DNA of 64,000 bases from CAVZVW01 sp963778845 (GTDB lineage: Bacteria > Actinomycetota > Actinomycetes > Actinomycetales > Kineosporiaceae): NCBI GenBank assembly GCA_963778845.1, contig CAVZVW010000005.1, positions 372,001-436,000 of the forward strand. The letters run 5' to 3'. The position numbers were made by a program, and so were the translations under genes. Below are positions 27,800 through 36,252 of this stretch, piece after piece. The first letter of the stretch is position 1. Each line of letters opens with the position of its first letter. Under the pieces are notes generated by a model. The model did not search any database. It saw only the letters and a list, made by a program, of their open reading frames with translations, and was not told the origin of the DNA.

Positions 27800-29230
27800 T
27801 CAGCCGACGTCGAGGGCCAGGATGTCGTCCACGGTCTCGCGCCGCACGAGCACTCGCGCGGCGCCGTCCCGCACCGCGATGACCGGCGGCCGCGGCACGT
27901 GGTTGTACTGGCTGGCCATGCTGCGACAGTAGGCGCCGGTGCCCGGCACGGCCAGCAGGTCGCCGGCCCCCACGTCGGCGGGGAGGAACTCGTCGCGCAC
28001 CACGACGTCCCCGCTCTCGCAGTGCTTGCCGACCACCCGCGCGAGCACGGCCGGGGCACTGGACGCCCGCGAGGCGACCGTGCAGGAGTAGTCGGCGTCG
28101 TACAGGGCCGTGCGGACGTTGTCGCTCATGCCGCCGTCGACGGCGACGTAACGCCGCGTGAGCGCGTGGTCGAGCGGCACGTCCTTGACGGTCCCGACGG
28201 AGTAGACCGTCAGGGTGCTCGGGCCGGCGATGGCCCGGCCCGGCTCCACCGAGATGCGCGGGCACTCCACCCCCAGCCCCCGGCACTCGCGGGCCACGAT
28301 CTCCGCCAGCCCGTCGGCCAGCGTCTTGGGGTCGAGCGGGTCGTGCTCGCTGGTGTAGGCGATGCCGAAGCCGCCGCCGAGGTCCAGCTCGGGCATCACC
28401 ACCGCGTGGTCGGCGATGACCTTCGCGTGCAGTCCCAGCACCCGCCGGGCAGCCACCTCGAAGCCGGCGGTGTCGAAGATCTGGGAGCCGATGTGGCTGT
28501 GCAGGCCACGCAGCTCGAGCTGCGGGCGGGCGAGCACCCGGCGGACGGCGTCCTCGGCCTGGCCGCCGGTCAGAGACAGGCCGAACTTCTGGTCCTCGTG
28601 CGCGGTGGCGATGTACTCGTGGGTGTGCGCCTCGACGCCGACAGTCACCCGTAGCAGCACCGGGGCCCGCGTGCCGAGGCGAGCCGCCGCGTCCGCCACG
28701 GCGTCGATCTCCGGAAGGGAGTCGACGACGATGCGCCCCACCCCGGCGACCAGCGCGGTCTCGATCTCGGCGGCCGACTTGTTGTTGCCGTGCAGGCCGA
28801 TCCGCTCCGGTGCGACGCCGCCGCGCAGCGCGACGGCAAGCTCGCCGCCGGTGCACGTGTCCAGGTGCAGCCCGTCCTCGGCGATCCAGCGTGCGACCGC
28901 CGTGCACAGGAAAGCCTTGCCCGCGTAGTAGACGTCCGCGCCGCCGCAGAGGTCGGCGAAGGAGTCGGCGAACGCGTCGCGGAACGCCGTGGCGCGCGCC
29001 CGGAAGTCCGCCTCGTCGAGCACGTAGGCGGGCGTGCCGTGCTCGGCGACGAGGGCGGGTAGGTCGATGCCGCCCACCTCGAGCGCGCCGGAGGCGTTAC
29101 GACGCACCGACGACGCCCACAGCTGCGGGAGGAGCTCGTTGACGTCGGACGGCGCCGTGAGCCAGCCGGGCACGCTCGCCACGCCGCCGTACCCGGGGGC
29201 GTGCAGCGCCCCGGCCTCATGCGAACCCAT
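27800..29230 (-). CDS. lysA: Diaminopimelate decarboxylase
   Basis: Last step of lysine synthesis, meso-DAP to lysine. 476 residues, fold-type III PLP barrel. The PLP lysine is in VYYAGKAFLC, followed by GIGSQ-type phosphate contacts (HSHIGSQIFD), GGGFGIAYT, the CESGD motif with the catalytic Cys, and YCRSMASQYNHVPRP near the end. The ATG at 29230 lies 3 nt after the argS stop in its restored frame. argS-lysA adjacency is common in actinobacteria. Confidence 0.97.
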   Translation of the reverse strand: MGSHEAGALHAPGYGGVASVPGWLTAPSDVNELLPQLWASSVRRNASGALEVGGIDLPALVAEHGTPAYVLDEADFRARATAFRDAFADSFADLCGGADVYYAGKAFLCTAVARWIAEDGLHLDTCTGGELAVALRGGVAPERIGLHGNNKSAAEIETALVAGVGRIVVDSLPEIDAVADAAARLGTRAPVLLRVTVGVEAHTHEYIATAHEDQKFGLSLTGGQAEDAVRRVLARPQLELRGLHSHIGSQIFDTAGFEVAARRVLGLHAKVIADHAVVMPELDLGGGFGIAYTSEHDPLDPKTLADGLAEIVARECRGLGVECPRISVEPGRAIAGPSTLTVYSVGTVKDVPLDHALTRRYVAVDGGMSDNVRTALYDADYSCTVASRASSAPAVLARVVGKHCESGDVVVRDEFLPADVGAGDLLAVPGTGAYCRSMASQYNHVPRPPVIAVRDGAARVLVRRETVDDILALDVG

Positions 29231-29233
29231 GCC

Positions 29234-30913
29234 CTACATCCGATCCGGGGCCGAGACCCCCAGAAGTGCCAAGCCCGTTCTCGAGCACCAGGCGGGTGGC
29301 CTCGTTGAGCCACAGCCGCGTGCGGTGCAGGTCCGTGACGGGCTCGTCGTCGCCCGGCGGCGTCACCCGGCACGCGTCGTACCACTTGTGGTAGCGGCCC
29401 GGCGAGCTCCTCGAGGTAGCGCGCCACCCGGTGCGGCTCGCGCAGCTCGGCTGCCTGGGCCACCACGCGCGGGAACTCGGCGAGCGCGGCGAGCAGGAGC
29501 GACTCGGTGTCGTCGACCAGCAGGGAGGGGTCGAAGCCGTCCTCCCGACGCACGCCGGCTGCGGGGGCGTTGCGACCCACCCCGGCGCAGCGGGCGTGCG
29601 CGTACTGCACGTAGTAGACGGGGTTGTCGTTGGTGTGCCGGGTCAGCAGGTCGAGGTCGATGTCGATGACCGAGTCCGCCGAGGATCGAGCCAGGGCGTA
29701 GCGGGCCGCGTCCACGCCGACGGCGTCCACGAGGTCCTCCATCGTCACGACCGTCCCGGCCCGCTTGCTCATCCGCACCGGCTGGCCGTCCTTGACCAGG
29801 TTGACCATCTGGCCGATGAGGATCTCCAGGTTCGTCCACGGGACGTCGCCGAAGGCGGCGCACATGGCCATCATGCGACCGATGTACCCGTGGTGGTCCG
29901 CGCCGAGCATGATGATGACCCGGTCGAAGCCGCGCTCCCTCTTGTCCAGGTAGTAGGCGAGGTCACCGGCGATGTAGGCGGCCTCGCCGTCGCTCCTGAT
30001 GACCACGCGGTCCCTGTCGTCGCCGAGGTCGCTGCTGCGCAGCCAGACCGCGCCGTCCGCCTCGTAGATGTGGCCGAGCTCGCGCAGCCGTGCGATCGCG
30101 CGCTCGACCGCTCCGGAGGCGTGCAGTGACGTTCTCGTGGAAGTAGACGTCGAAGTCCACACCGAAGTCGTGCAGGGACCGCTTGATCTCGGTGAACATC
30201 AGGTCGACGCCGTGGGCCCGGAACACCTCGGCGGCCGCATCGTCGGGCAGGTCGCGCGGGTCGGGCCCGCCGTTCGCGGCCACCTCGGTGAGCACCTGTG
30301 CCGCGATGTCGTCGATGTACTGGCCGGTGTAGCCGCCGTCGGGCACGGCCCGGCCTCGCGCTCTGGCCAGGAGTGACACGCGCGAAGCGGTCGATCTGTG
30401 CGCCGTGGTCGTTGAAGTAGTACTCGCGGGTCACCGAGGCACCGGTCGCCTTGAGGATCCGCGCGAGGGAGTCGCCGACCGCCGCCCACCGCGTGCCGCC
30501 GAGATGGATCGGGCCCGGTCGGGTTGGCCGACACGAACTCGAGGTTGACGTTGTGGCCCGAGCCCGTGTCGCTCGCGCCGTAGCGGCGCCCAGCGTTCAC
30601 GATGGTGCGAGCCAGCTCACCTGCCGCCGCGGCGTCCAGCACGATGTTGAGGAAACCCGGCCCGGCGACGTCCACCCTGCTCGACCCCCGCCGTCTCGGC
30701 GAGCCGTCGGGCGAGGACCGCCGCCACCTCGCGCGGCGGCAGCCCGGCCTGCTTCGCGAGCTGGAGCGCGACGTTCGTCGACCAGTCGCCGTGCTCGCGC
30801 TGCCGTGGCCGCTCCACCCGCACCTCGTCGGGCACCTCAAGGCTCACCTCGCCGGCGGCGACGGCGTCCGCCAGGCACGCGCGGATCGCGTCGGACAGCT
30901 CCGAGGGGGTCAC
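29234..30913 (-). CDS. argS: Arginyl-tRNA synthetase (six frameshifts)
   Basis: Charges tRNA-Arg. When the frames are joined, all class I landmarks appear in order: an N-terminal domain (HGDWSTNVALQLAKQAG), the HIGH-equivalent in NPTGPIHLGGTRWA, YFNDHGAQIDRFAR, GADHHGYIGRMMAM, the KMSKS-equivalent VRMSKRAGT, the anticodon domain (DNPVYYVQYAHAR) and the C-terminus ending SAPDRM. Breaks lie near 30677, 30512, 30375, 30128, 29400 and 29269, mostly a single extra G in a G run. The GTG at 30913 has TACCCT 6 nt upstream. The total span of 560 codons equals a normal ArgS, so these look like read errors. Confidence 0.92.
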
Positions 30914-31134
30914 CCGGCAAGGGTAGCCGCGCGTGCCGGGCGCCCCTGACCGCTGCGGCCGGGTCCTTGTGGCCCGCTTCGGAAGCACGGCCCGTACCGA
31001 AAACCTCCACACGTGCGCGACACGCCGCTCGACACGTGCAACGACGGCACGTGTGTCAGATCTGCGTACGCCCGCGGGGCCGGGGCGGCGTACGCCCGCG
31101 GGCCGGTGCGGCGTATGCGCAGGGCGGGGCGGCG
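30914..31134. repeat. Intergenic region with short GC-rich tandem repeats
   Basis: 221 nt between argS and the MFS gene. Three imperfect units of about 23 nt beginning GCGTACGCCCGCGG lie between 31065 and 31137. Further left are scattered CACGTG/GACACG motifs. The argS promoter hexamer TACCCT lies at 30925-30920 (minus). No gene is visible. Confidence 0.55.
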
Positions 31135-32418
31135 TCACCTGGCCGCGAGGTCGTCCTCCACCGTTCGCCGGCCGGCGATCAGCCACCCGCCCAGCAGCAT
31201 CAAACCGAGCGAGGCCCACAGGAAGACGAAGGGCGCCGTCCACGCCCCGGTCTTCTGGTGGAGCACGCCGACGACGAACGGTCCACTCGCGGCGAGCAGG
31301 TACCCCAGTCCCTGGGCGAACCCCGACAGCGCCCCCGCACTGCCCGCCGAGCGAGAGCGCAGGCCGATGAGCGTCAGCCCCATCGGGAACGCGCCGCCGC
31401 CCACGCCGGCGATGAACACCCACAGCATGGTCAGGTGTGCGGGCGAGAACAGCAGTCCGGCGAACCCCACGGCGAAGCACGCGACGAAGAAGGACACCAG
31501 CGCCAGCTGGTTGCGCACCCGGGCGACCAGCGGCGGCACGAGAAAGGACGCCGGGATGCCGAGCCCGGCGAACAGCGCGAGCGCCCGGCCCGCGCTCGTC
31601 TGGTCGATACCGGCCTCGACGAGGCGCGTCGGCAGCCACTGGAACATCGCGTAGCTGTCCAGGGAGCACACCCCGAAGACGAGCAGCACCCCCCAGGCGG
31701 TCCTGCTGCGCCACAGCGGCAGGTGCACCCGCGGGCCCCCGTCGGCCGACGCGACCGCCCGTGGATGGGCGGCCGCCACGATCCACGGGACCGCCACCAG
31801 CCCGGCGAAGACCGCCCACCAGGCCAGCGCCACCTGCCACCCGCTCTGGGCCGAACCCGTCCGAGCCTGCACTGCGTCGGCGACCGGCACCGCCAGCAGC
31901 GCCGGGATCGCCGTGCCCGACGTGACACCCGTGACGTAGATCGCGGTCACCGCCGCGATGCGCCGGGGGAACCTGGCCTTCACGATGACGGGCAGCACGA
32001 CGTTGCCGACGCCCAGCCCGACCAGCGCCACGACGGATGCCGCCATGAAGCCCGCCGGGTGCCCCGCCCAAGGTCGGGTGCCCTGCCCCAGGGCCGCCAA
32101 GATCAGGCAGGCAACCGCCAGCCTCTCGGCGGCCACCCGGCGCAGCAGGGACGGCCCCGCCAACGCCGCAGCCGCGAAGCAGAACGGGGGCAGAGCGCCG
32201 AGCACCCCCGCTGTGGTCGACGTGAACCCGACGTCGGGTGAGATGCGGCCCATGAGGGGCGCCAGGCCGGTGACCGCCGCTCGCATGTTCACGGTCATGA
32301 GCACCACGGCGACCAGCACCCACACCGGTCCTCGCGAGCGCCGCAGGCCCGTCGTCGGCATGGCAGTCTGGTCGTCGGCCGCATCGGCGTGCACGCGGCG
32401 ACGCCGCTGCGTTCGCAC
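31135..32418 (-). CDS. MFS transporter, CynX/NimT-like exporter
   Basis: 427 residues with about twelve membrane helices. The loop RFPRRIAAVTAIYVTGVTSG and the first-helix pattern NMRAAVTGLAPLMGRI resemble the cyanate/2-nitroimidazole transporter group. GTG start at 32418 is supported by TAGGCT 6 nt upstream; an internal ATG at 32361 lacks such a signal. Divergent from a GntR regulator 32 nt away, which probably controls it. The substrate is unknown. Confidence 0.88.
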   Translation of the reverse strand: MRTQRRRRVHADAADDQTAMPTTGLRRSRGPVWVLVAVVLMTVNMRAAVTGLAPLMGRISPDVGFTSTTAGVLGALPPFCFAAAALAGPSLLRRVAAERLAVACLILAALGQGTRPWAGHPAGFMAASVVALVGLGVGNVVLPVIVKARFPRRIAAVTAIYVTGVTSGTAIPALLAVPVADAVQARTGSAQSGWQVALAWWAVFAGLVAVPWIVAAAHPRAVASADGGPRVHLPLWRSRTAWGVLLVFGVCSLDSYAMFQWLPTRLVEAGIDQTSAGRALALFAGLGIPASFLVPPLVARVRNQLALVSFFVACFAVGFAGLLFSPAHLTMLWVFIAGVGGGAFPMGLTLIGLRSRSAGSAGALSGFAQGLGYLLAASGPFVVGVLHQKTGAWTAPFVFLWASLGLMLLGGWLIAGRRTVEDDLAAR

Positions 32419-32450
32419 CGCCAGAGCCTAGCAAGAGATAGGATCACCAG
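32419..32450. promoter_or_regulatory. Face-to-face leaderless promoters of the MFS gene and gntR-type regulator
   Basis: AGCCTA at 32425-32430 reads TAGGCT on the minus strand, 6 nt before the MFS GTG. TAGGAT at 32439-32444 on the plus strand lies 6 nt before the regulator ATG. Only 8 nt separate the two hexamers, and together they form an imperfect inverted repeat. Any regulator bound here would affect both genes. Confidence 0.65.
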
Positions 32451-33179
32451 ATGACGTTGCCGAGCGAGACCGGTGAGCTCCCGGCGCTGCGCACGGCCCG
32501 GCGCTCTGGGCTCATCGACCAGGTGATCGACCAGCTGCGCGAGCAGATCGCCGCCGGAGCCTGGTCGATCGGCTCGCGCATCCCCACCGAGGCCGAGCTG
32601 GCCCAGCTCACCGGCACGAGCCGTAACACCGTGCGCGAGGCCGTGCAGTCGCTGGTGCATGCCGGCCTGCTCGAACGACGGCAGGGTTCGGGGACCTACG
32701 TCGTCGCGGCGAGCGAGCTCGCCGGGGCCGTGAGCCGCCGCGTCGCCGGTGCCCATGAGCACCACGTGCTGGAGGTCCGGCGCACGCTGGAGGTGGGGGC
32801 CGCGCGGCTGGCAGCCCAGCGGCGGACGCCCGAGGACGTCACCCGCATGCGTGCTCTGCTCGCGCGCCGCAATGCCGCAGCCGAGCTGGGTGACCACGAG
32901 GCGGTCGTCCATGCCGACGCCGCGCTGCACAAGGCCATCGGTCAGGCCGCGCACAACCCGGTCCTCACCGAGCTCTACGAGTACTTCCTCGATGCGCTGC
33001 AGGAGAACATCCGTAGCAACTTCCTCGCCACGGGCCGGATAGAGCCCGCCGAGCACGTGGTCCTCGTCGACGCCATCGCGGCGGGGGACGCCGAGCGCGC
33101 GGCGACCGAGGCAGCGTGCTTCCTCGATGTGCTGCTCCACGACACCCCGGCCGCTTCGAGCCCGTCTCGGCGACGGTGA
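32451..33179 (+). CDS. GntR family regulator, FadR/FCD subfamily
   Basis: 242 residues. Winged helix at residues 20-85 (QVIDQLREQIAAGAWSIGSR, PTEAELAQLTGTSRNTVREA, LLERRQGSGTYV), then an FCD ligand domain (VLEVRRTLEVGAARLAA, DAALHKAIGQAAHNPVLTEL) with the Asp and His residues that often bind a metal and an organic acid. Leaderless start at 32451. It diverges from the MFS exporter and is the likely regulator of it and of itself. Confidence 0.93.
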   Translation: MTLPSETGELPALRTARRSGLIDQVIDQLREQIAAGAWSIGSRIPTEAELAQLTGTSRNTVREAVQSLVHAGLLERRQGSGTYVVAASELAGAVSRRVAGAHEHHVLEVRRTLEVGAARLAAQRRTPEDVTRMRALLARRNAAAELGDHEAVVHADAALHKAIGQAAHNPVLTELYEYFLDALQENIRSNFLATGRIEPAEHVVLVDAIAAGDAERAATEAACFLDVLLHDTPAASSPSRRR

Positions 33180-33275
33180 CGCCGGCCACGCGCTGAGCCG
33201 ACCTCACCGCGCGGGGATGGGAAGGATCTCGTTCGGACGGCGCGGGGCGGGCTGCTATCGTCGCCTGCGTCCCCG

Positions 33276-33347
33276 GCCCCCGTAGCTCAGGGGATAGAGC
33301 ACCGCCCTCCGGAGGCGGTGGCGCAGGTTCGAATCCTGCCGGGGGCG
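33276..33347 (+). tRNA. tRNA-Arg (CCG anticodon)
   Basis: Acceptor GCCCCCG pairs with CGGGGGC; D arm GCTC...GAGC; anticodon stem CCGCC/GGCGG with loop CTCCGGA, giving anticodon CCG; T arm GCAGG-TTCGAAT-CCTGC; discriminator G. CCA is not encoded. The segment to its right holds several broken genes, which is common next to tRNA integration sites. Confidence 0.96.
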
Positions 33348-33393
33348 CCTTGTGCCGGGGGGCGCCTGCTCCCGAGCCAGACACTGCCGGGGG

Positions 33394-33642
33394 GTGACCT
33401 ACTCCGTCCTCTGGGAGCCGTCCGCCATCGACCTCGCTTCGAGGTTTCTCGGGGACGACCCTGACGGGTGCGCGAGGTCATGGACGCCGTGGACAGGCTG
33501 CGTGACGAGCCACGACCTGCTCACGACTTCGACTGGGCGCCTTCGGGCTGCCCGGCTCCGCGTGCAGCGGTACCGCATCGTGTACGGCCTGGAGGACGCG
33601 GCGAGGCTCATCAAGGTGCGCCGTGTCGGGCGCACGACCTGA
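33394..33642 (+). pseudogene. RelE/ParE-type toxin, frameshifted and without antitoxin
   Basis: The start VTYSVLWEPSAIDLASRFL and end QRYRIVYGLEDAARLIKVRR match the RelE fold, whose C-terminal YRIVY...VRRVGHR strand carries the RNase residues. The middle (VMDAVDRLRDEPRP, DFDWAPSG) is in another frame, so there are shifts near 33470 and near 33545. No antitoxin gene is next to it. It could be a decayed toxin or one more case of the read errors seen elsewhere; the lack of an antitoxin favours decay. Confidence 0.65.
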
Positions 33643-33679
33643 CCCCCGCTGCCGACGGGCCGGGGCCGCCGGTCGTCGT

Positions 33680-33741
33680 TGGCCCGCGCGGCGGGTGGTG
33701 AGGAAGCCCCGGATCTCGTTGCGCAGATCGAGGCTGCTCAT
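33680..33741 (-). pseudogene. N-terminal stub of an MmyB-type XRE regulator
   Basis: The reading frame from 33741 gives MSSLDLRNEIRGFLTTRRA, the typical first residues of MmyB-like helix-turn-helix regulators, then turns into unrelated Arg/Pro-rich sequence. Such regulators are usually divergent from an alcohol dehydrogenase like the one at 33844, so this looks like the leftover of a deleted partner gene. Confidence 0.6.
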
Positions 33742-33843
33742 GGCGTGAGGCTAGGGCTCCGGGCCGGGAGTGCGGGAAGCACTGGCAGTTCCGGCCACGG
33801 CAGGGTCTCCCTCGATGCGCGGGAATGGACTTGAGTGGTGGTC

Positions 33844-34896
33844 ATGCGAGCCACGTACATCTACGGCGCGGGCGACGTCCGCGTCACCGACGTCCCCGAC
33901 CCGACCATCCAGCAGCCGGGCGACGCGCTCGTGCGCGTCGTACTGGCGTGCGTCTGCGGGAGTGATCTCCACCCCTACCACTCCATGCCTGACACCCCTG
34001 AGGGCGCCTCGATGGGCCACGAGTTCATCGGCGTCGTCGAGGCGCTCGGTGCCGAGGTCGCCACGCTGAACCGCGGCGACTTCGTGATCGCCCCGTTCGC
34101 GGTCTCCGACGGCACCTGCGAGTTCTGCCGGGCCGGGCTGCAGACCTCGTGCATCCGCGGTGGCTTCTGGAACGACGCGCACCTGGGTACCGGCGGCGGC
34201 CAGGCCGAAGCGGTCCGGGTGCCGTTCGCGGACGGCACCCTCGTTCCGGTGCCGGGCGTGGACGCGGGCGCCGACGAGGCACACCTGGCCGACCTGCTGA
34301 CCCTGTCCGACGTCTACGGCACCGGTTGGCACGCGGCCGCACGCGGCGGGGTGACGCCGGGCAGTACCGTCACCGTGATCGGCGACGGCGCGGTCGGCCT
34401 GCTCGCCGTCCTGTCGGCCAAGCAGCTCGGCGCCGAGCGGATCGTGCTGATGGGCAGGCACAAGCAGCGCACCGACCTCGGCCGGCGGTTCGGCGCCACC
34501 GACGTCGTCGCCGAGCGCGGCGATGAGGGTGTGGCCAAGGTGCGGGACCTGACGGGCGGTGGCAGCCCGATCGTGCTCGAAGCCGTCGGGCACATGCCGG
34601 CCTACGAGCAGGCGGTGGGCATCGTTCGGCCGGGCGGCGTCATCAGCCGGGTCGGCGTTCCGCAGTACAAGGCAGCGCCGATCGGCTTCGGGAGCCTCTT
34701 CGGCCCCAACGTCACCCTCACGGGTGGACCCGCGCCGGTCCGCGCGTACATCGAGCACCTGCTGCCGGCCGTCCTCGACGGCACCGTCAGCCCCGGCCAG
34801 GTCTTCGACCGCACCGTCACGTTGGAGGACACGCCCCTGGCGTACGCGGCGATGGGCGACCGCAGCGCGCTGAAGGTCATGGTCCGGCCGTCCTGA
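33844..34896 (+). CDS. Zinc-dependent alcohol dehydrogenase (MDR family)
   Basis: 350 residues. Catalytic zinc site VCGSDLHPYH and GHEFIGVVEALG; a structural-zinc lobe with three cysteines (DGTCEFC, QTSC), as in the threonine-dehydrogenase-like branch; Rossmann core VTVIGDGAVGLLAVLSA. NAD(P)H oxidation or reduction of an unknown alcohol/aldehyde. ATG at 33844 is used; an in-frame GTG at 33835 is possible and neither has a clear ribosome-binding site. Flanked by the regulator stub and the cupin remnant. Confidence 0.9.
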   Translation: MRATYIYGAGDVRVTDVPDPTIQQPGDALVRVVLACVCGSDLHPYHSMPDTPEGASMGHEFIGVVEALGAEVATLNRGDFVIAPFAVSDGTCEFCRAGLQTSCIRGGFWNDAHLGTGGGQAEAVRVPFADGTLVPVPGVDAGADEAHLADLLTLSDVYGTGWHAAARGGVTPGSTVTVIGDGAVGLLAVLSAKQLGAERIVLMGRHKQRTDLGRRFGATDVVAERGDEGVAKVRDLTGGGSPIVLEAVGHMPAYEQAVGIVRPGGVISRVGVPQYKAAPIGFGSLFGPNVTLTGGPAPVRAYIEHLLPAVLDGTVSPGQVFDRTVTLEDTPLAYAAMGDRSALKVMVRPS

Positions 34897-34903
34897 CCGG
34901 GCC

Positions 34904-35068
34904 TCCTGCCCGCCCGGTGAGGAGCACTGGCACGGCGCCGCCGCGGACTCCTTCATGGAACACCTCGCCATGCTCGACAACGGCGACGACCCGGCAGAGT
35001 CCACGACGTGGCTCGAGCACGTCACCGACGACGAGTACACCGCCGGACGTCGATGGGGGAACCCATGA
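34904..35068 (+). pseudogene. C-terminal remnant of a cupin protein
   Basis: Without a start codon, the frame reads PPGEEHWHGAAADSFMEHLA and ends TTWLEHVTDDEY followed by a stop at 35068. This is the last third of a small cupin of the kind often encoded beside such dehydrogenases; PPGEEHWHG is the second cupin metal motif. The N-terminal half is missing. The 3' end borders a short GGGACC repeat at 35079-35103. Confidence 0.65.
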
Positions 35069-35170
35069 GCACCGGACAGCAGCTCGGGGACCGGGACCGG
35101 GACCGGGCAGACCGAAACACGGTAGTTCTCCGCTATCGAGGCGCAGCGCCATCGACCTAGCGTCGAACCC

Positions 35171-35830
35171 ATGACGAACACGGACGAACACACGGTCAGT
35201 CGTCTCATCGACGCGCTGGCCTCCGGCGACAGGCCTGCGTTGGAAGAGATCCTTGACGAGGATGCACGGCTGCAGGCGCTGCTGCCGCGCCGGTACGTCG
35301 AGCTGACGGGCCCCGCCGTCGTCGCGGGCGAGATGCTCGGTTGGTTCGAGGACGTGCCCGAGGTCGTCCCGGTGCATACGCACGTCGAGACCGTGGGCGA
35401 TGTCTGGCACGCGGCATACCGGTTCGCACTGCGCGGTACGTCGCCGGAGCAGGTCGTCGAGCAGCACGCCTACTGCACGCTCGCAGACGGCTCTATCACC
35501 GCGATCCGGCTCGTCTGCTCGGGGTTCCGCCCGGCGACCCCGGTTGAGGCGGCCCAGGGGGACGCCGCCCGGAGTGCGGCTGCCGGTGCTCAGGCTGACC
35601 GGCCCAAGGCCGACCGGCACATCGAAGCTCTCGGCTACGGCTGCGCCAGCCTCACCCCACGCATCGCTGCGGAGCTGCGCGAGCTGCCGTCCGGCGGGGT
35701 GCTCGCCGTGCTGACCGACGACCCGTCAGCACCGCACGACATCGCCGCCTGGACCCGGATGACGGGGCACCAGATCGTCGCCGCCACCACCGAGGTGGCG
35801 GGTACCCGTTACTACCTTCGCCACGCCTGA
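35171..35830 (+). CDS. SnoaL-like / TusA-like fusion protein
   Basis: 219 residues. Residues about 8-118 form a SnoaL/NTF2-type cone (VSRLIDALASGDRPALEEIL, YCTLADGSITAIRLV); residues about 140-219 form a TusA-type sulfur-carrier fold (EALGYGCASLTPRIAAELRE, AWTRMTGHQIVAA). The TusA cysteine is kept in GYGCASLTP, though the classical CPxP motif is altered. TAGCGT lies 7 nt before the ATG, so the mRNA is probably leaderless. Followed by a DsrE-type gene, the natural partner family of TusA. The function of the fusion is unknown. Confidence 0.75.
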   Translation: MTNTDEHTVSRLIDALASGDRPALEEILDEDARLQALLPRRYVELTGPAVVAGEMLGWFEDVPEVVPVHTHVETVGDVWHAAYRFALRGTSPEQVVEQHAYCTLADGSITAIRLVCSGFRPATPVEAAQGDAARSAAAGAQADRPKADRHIEALGYGCASLTPRIAAELRELPSGGVLAVLTDDPSAPHDIAAWTRMTGHQIVAATTEVAGTRYYLRHA

Positions 35831-35859
35831 CGGCCTGGCTCGTCGACCCGGAGGCATCG

Positions 35860-36223
35860 ATGACACCGACCATCGTGGTCAACTGCACGCACGGGCGGGA
35901 GGACGCCGAGCGCGCGACGCTGTCGTTCGTCGTGGGCAACGTCTCGGCCACCGCCGACCAACCCACCGTGGTGCTGCTGACGTGCGAGGGGGTCTGGCTC
36001 GGCACCCGCGGGTACGCCGACGACGTCACCCAGCGCCGGCATGCCCGACCTGCGGGACGTCCTCGCATCCTTCGTCGCCGCGGGCGGGGAGATCTGGGCC
36101 TGCGGCGCCTGCACCGGGCCGCGCGGCATCGGTGAGGCGGACCTTGTGGCCGGTGCCCGCGTCGTCACCGCAGCCATGGTCGTGGAGGTGCTGGCGGGCG
36201 GCGCCCGCACCCTGAGCTTCTGA
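35860..36223 (+). CDS. DsrE family protein (one frameshift)
   Basis: About 120 residues of a DsrE/DsrF-like fold, a family that takes part in sulfur relay or redox sensing. The N-terminus TPTIVVNCTHGREDAERATL and the strand TVVLLTCEGVWLGTRGYADD are in one frame; DLRDVLASFVAAGGEIWACG and the conserved Cys pair in ACGACTGPRG are in the next. The slip is near 36035. The ATG at 35860 has GGAGG upstream. Sits 29 nt after the SnoaL-TusA gene, so the two are likely one operon. Confidence 0.8.
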
Positions 36224-36252
36224 TCTCCCCGCGCGTGGCCCACCCTGGAGGC

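Noticed and set aside
35080..35104. GGGACC repeat as a regulatory array
   Set aside because: Only three copies, between a gene remnant and the next promoter; too short to support.
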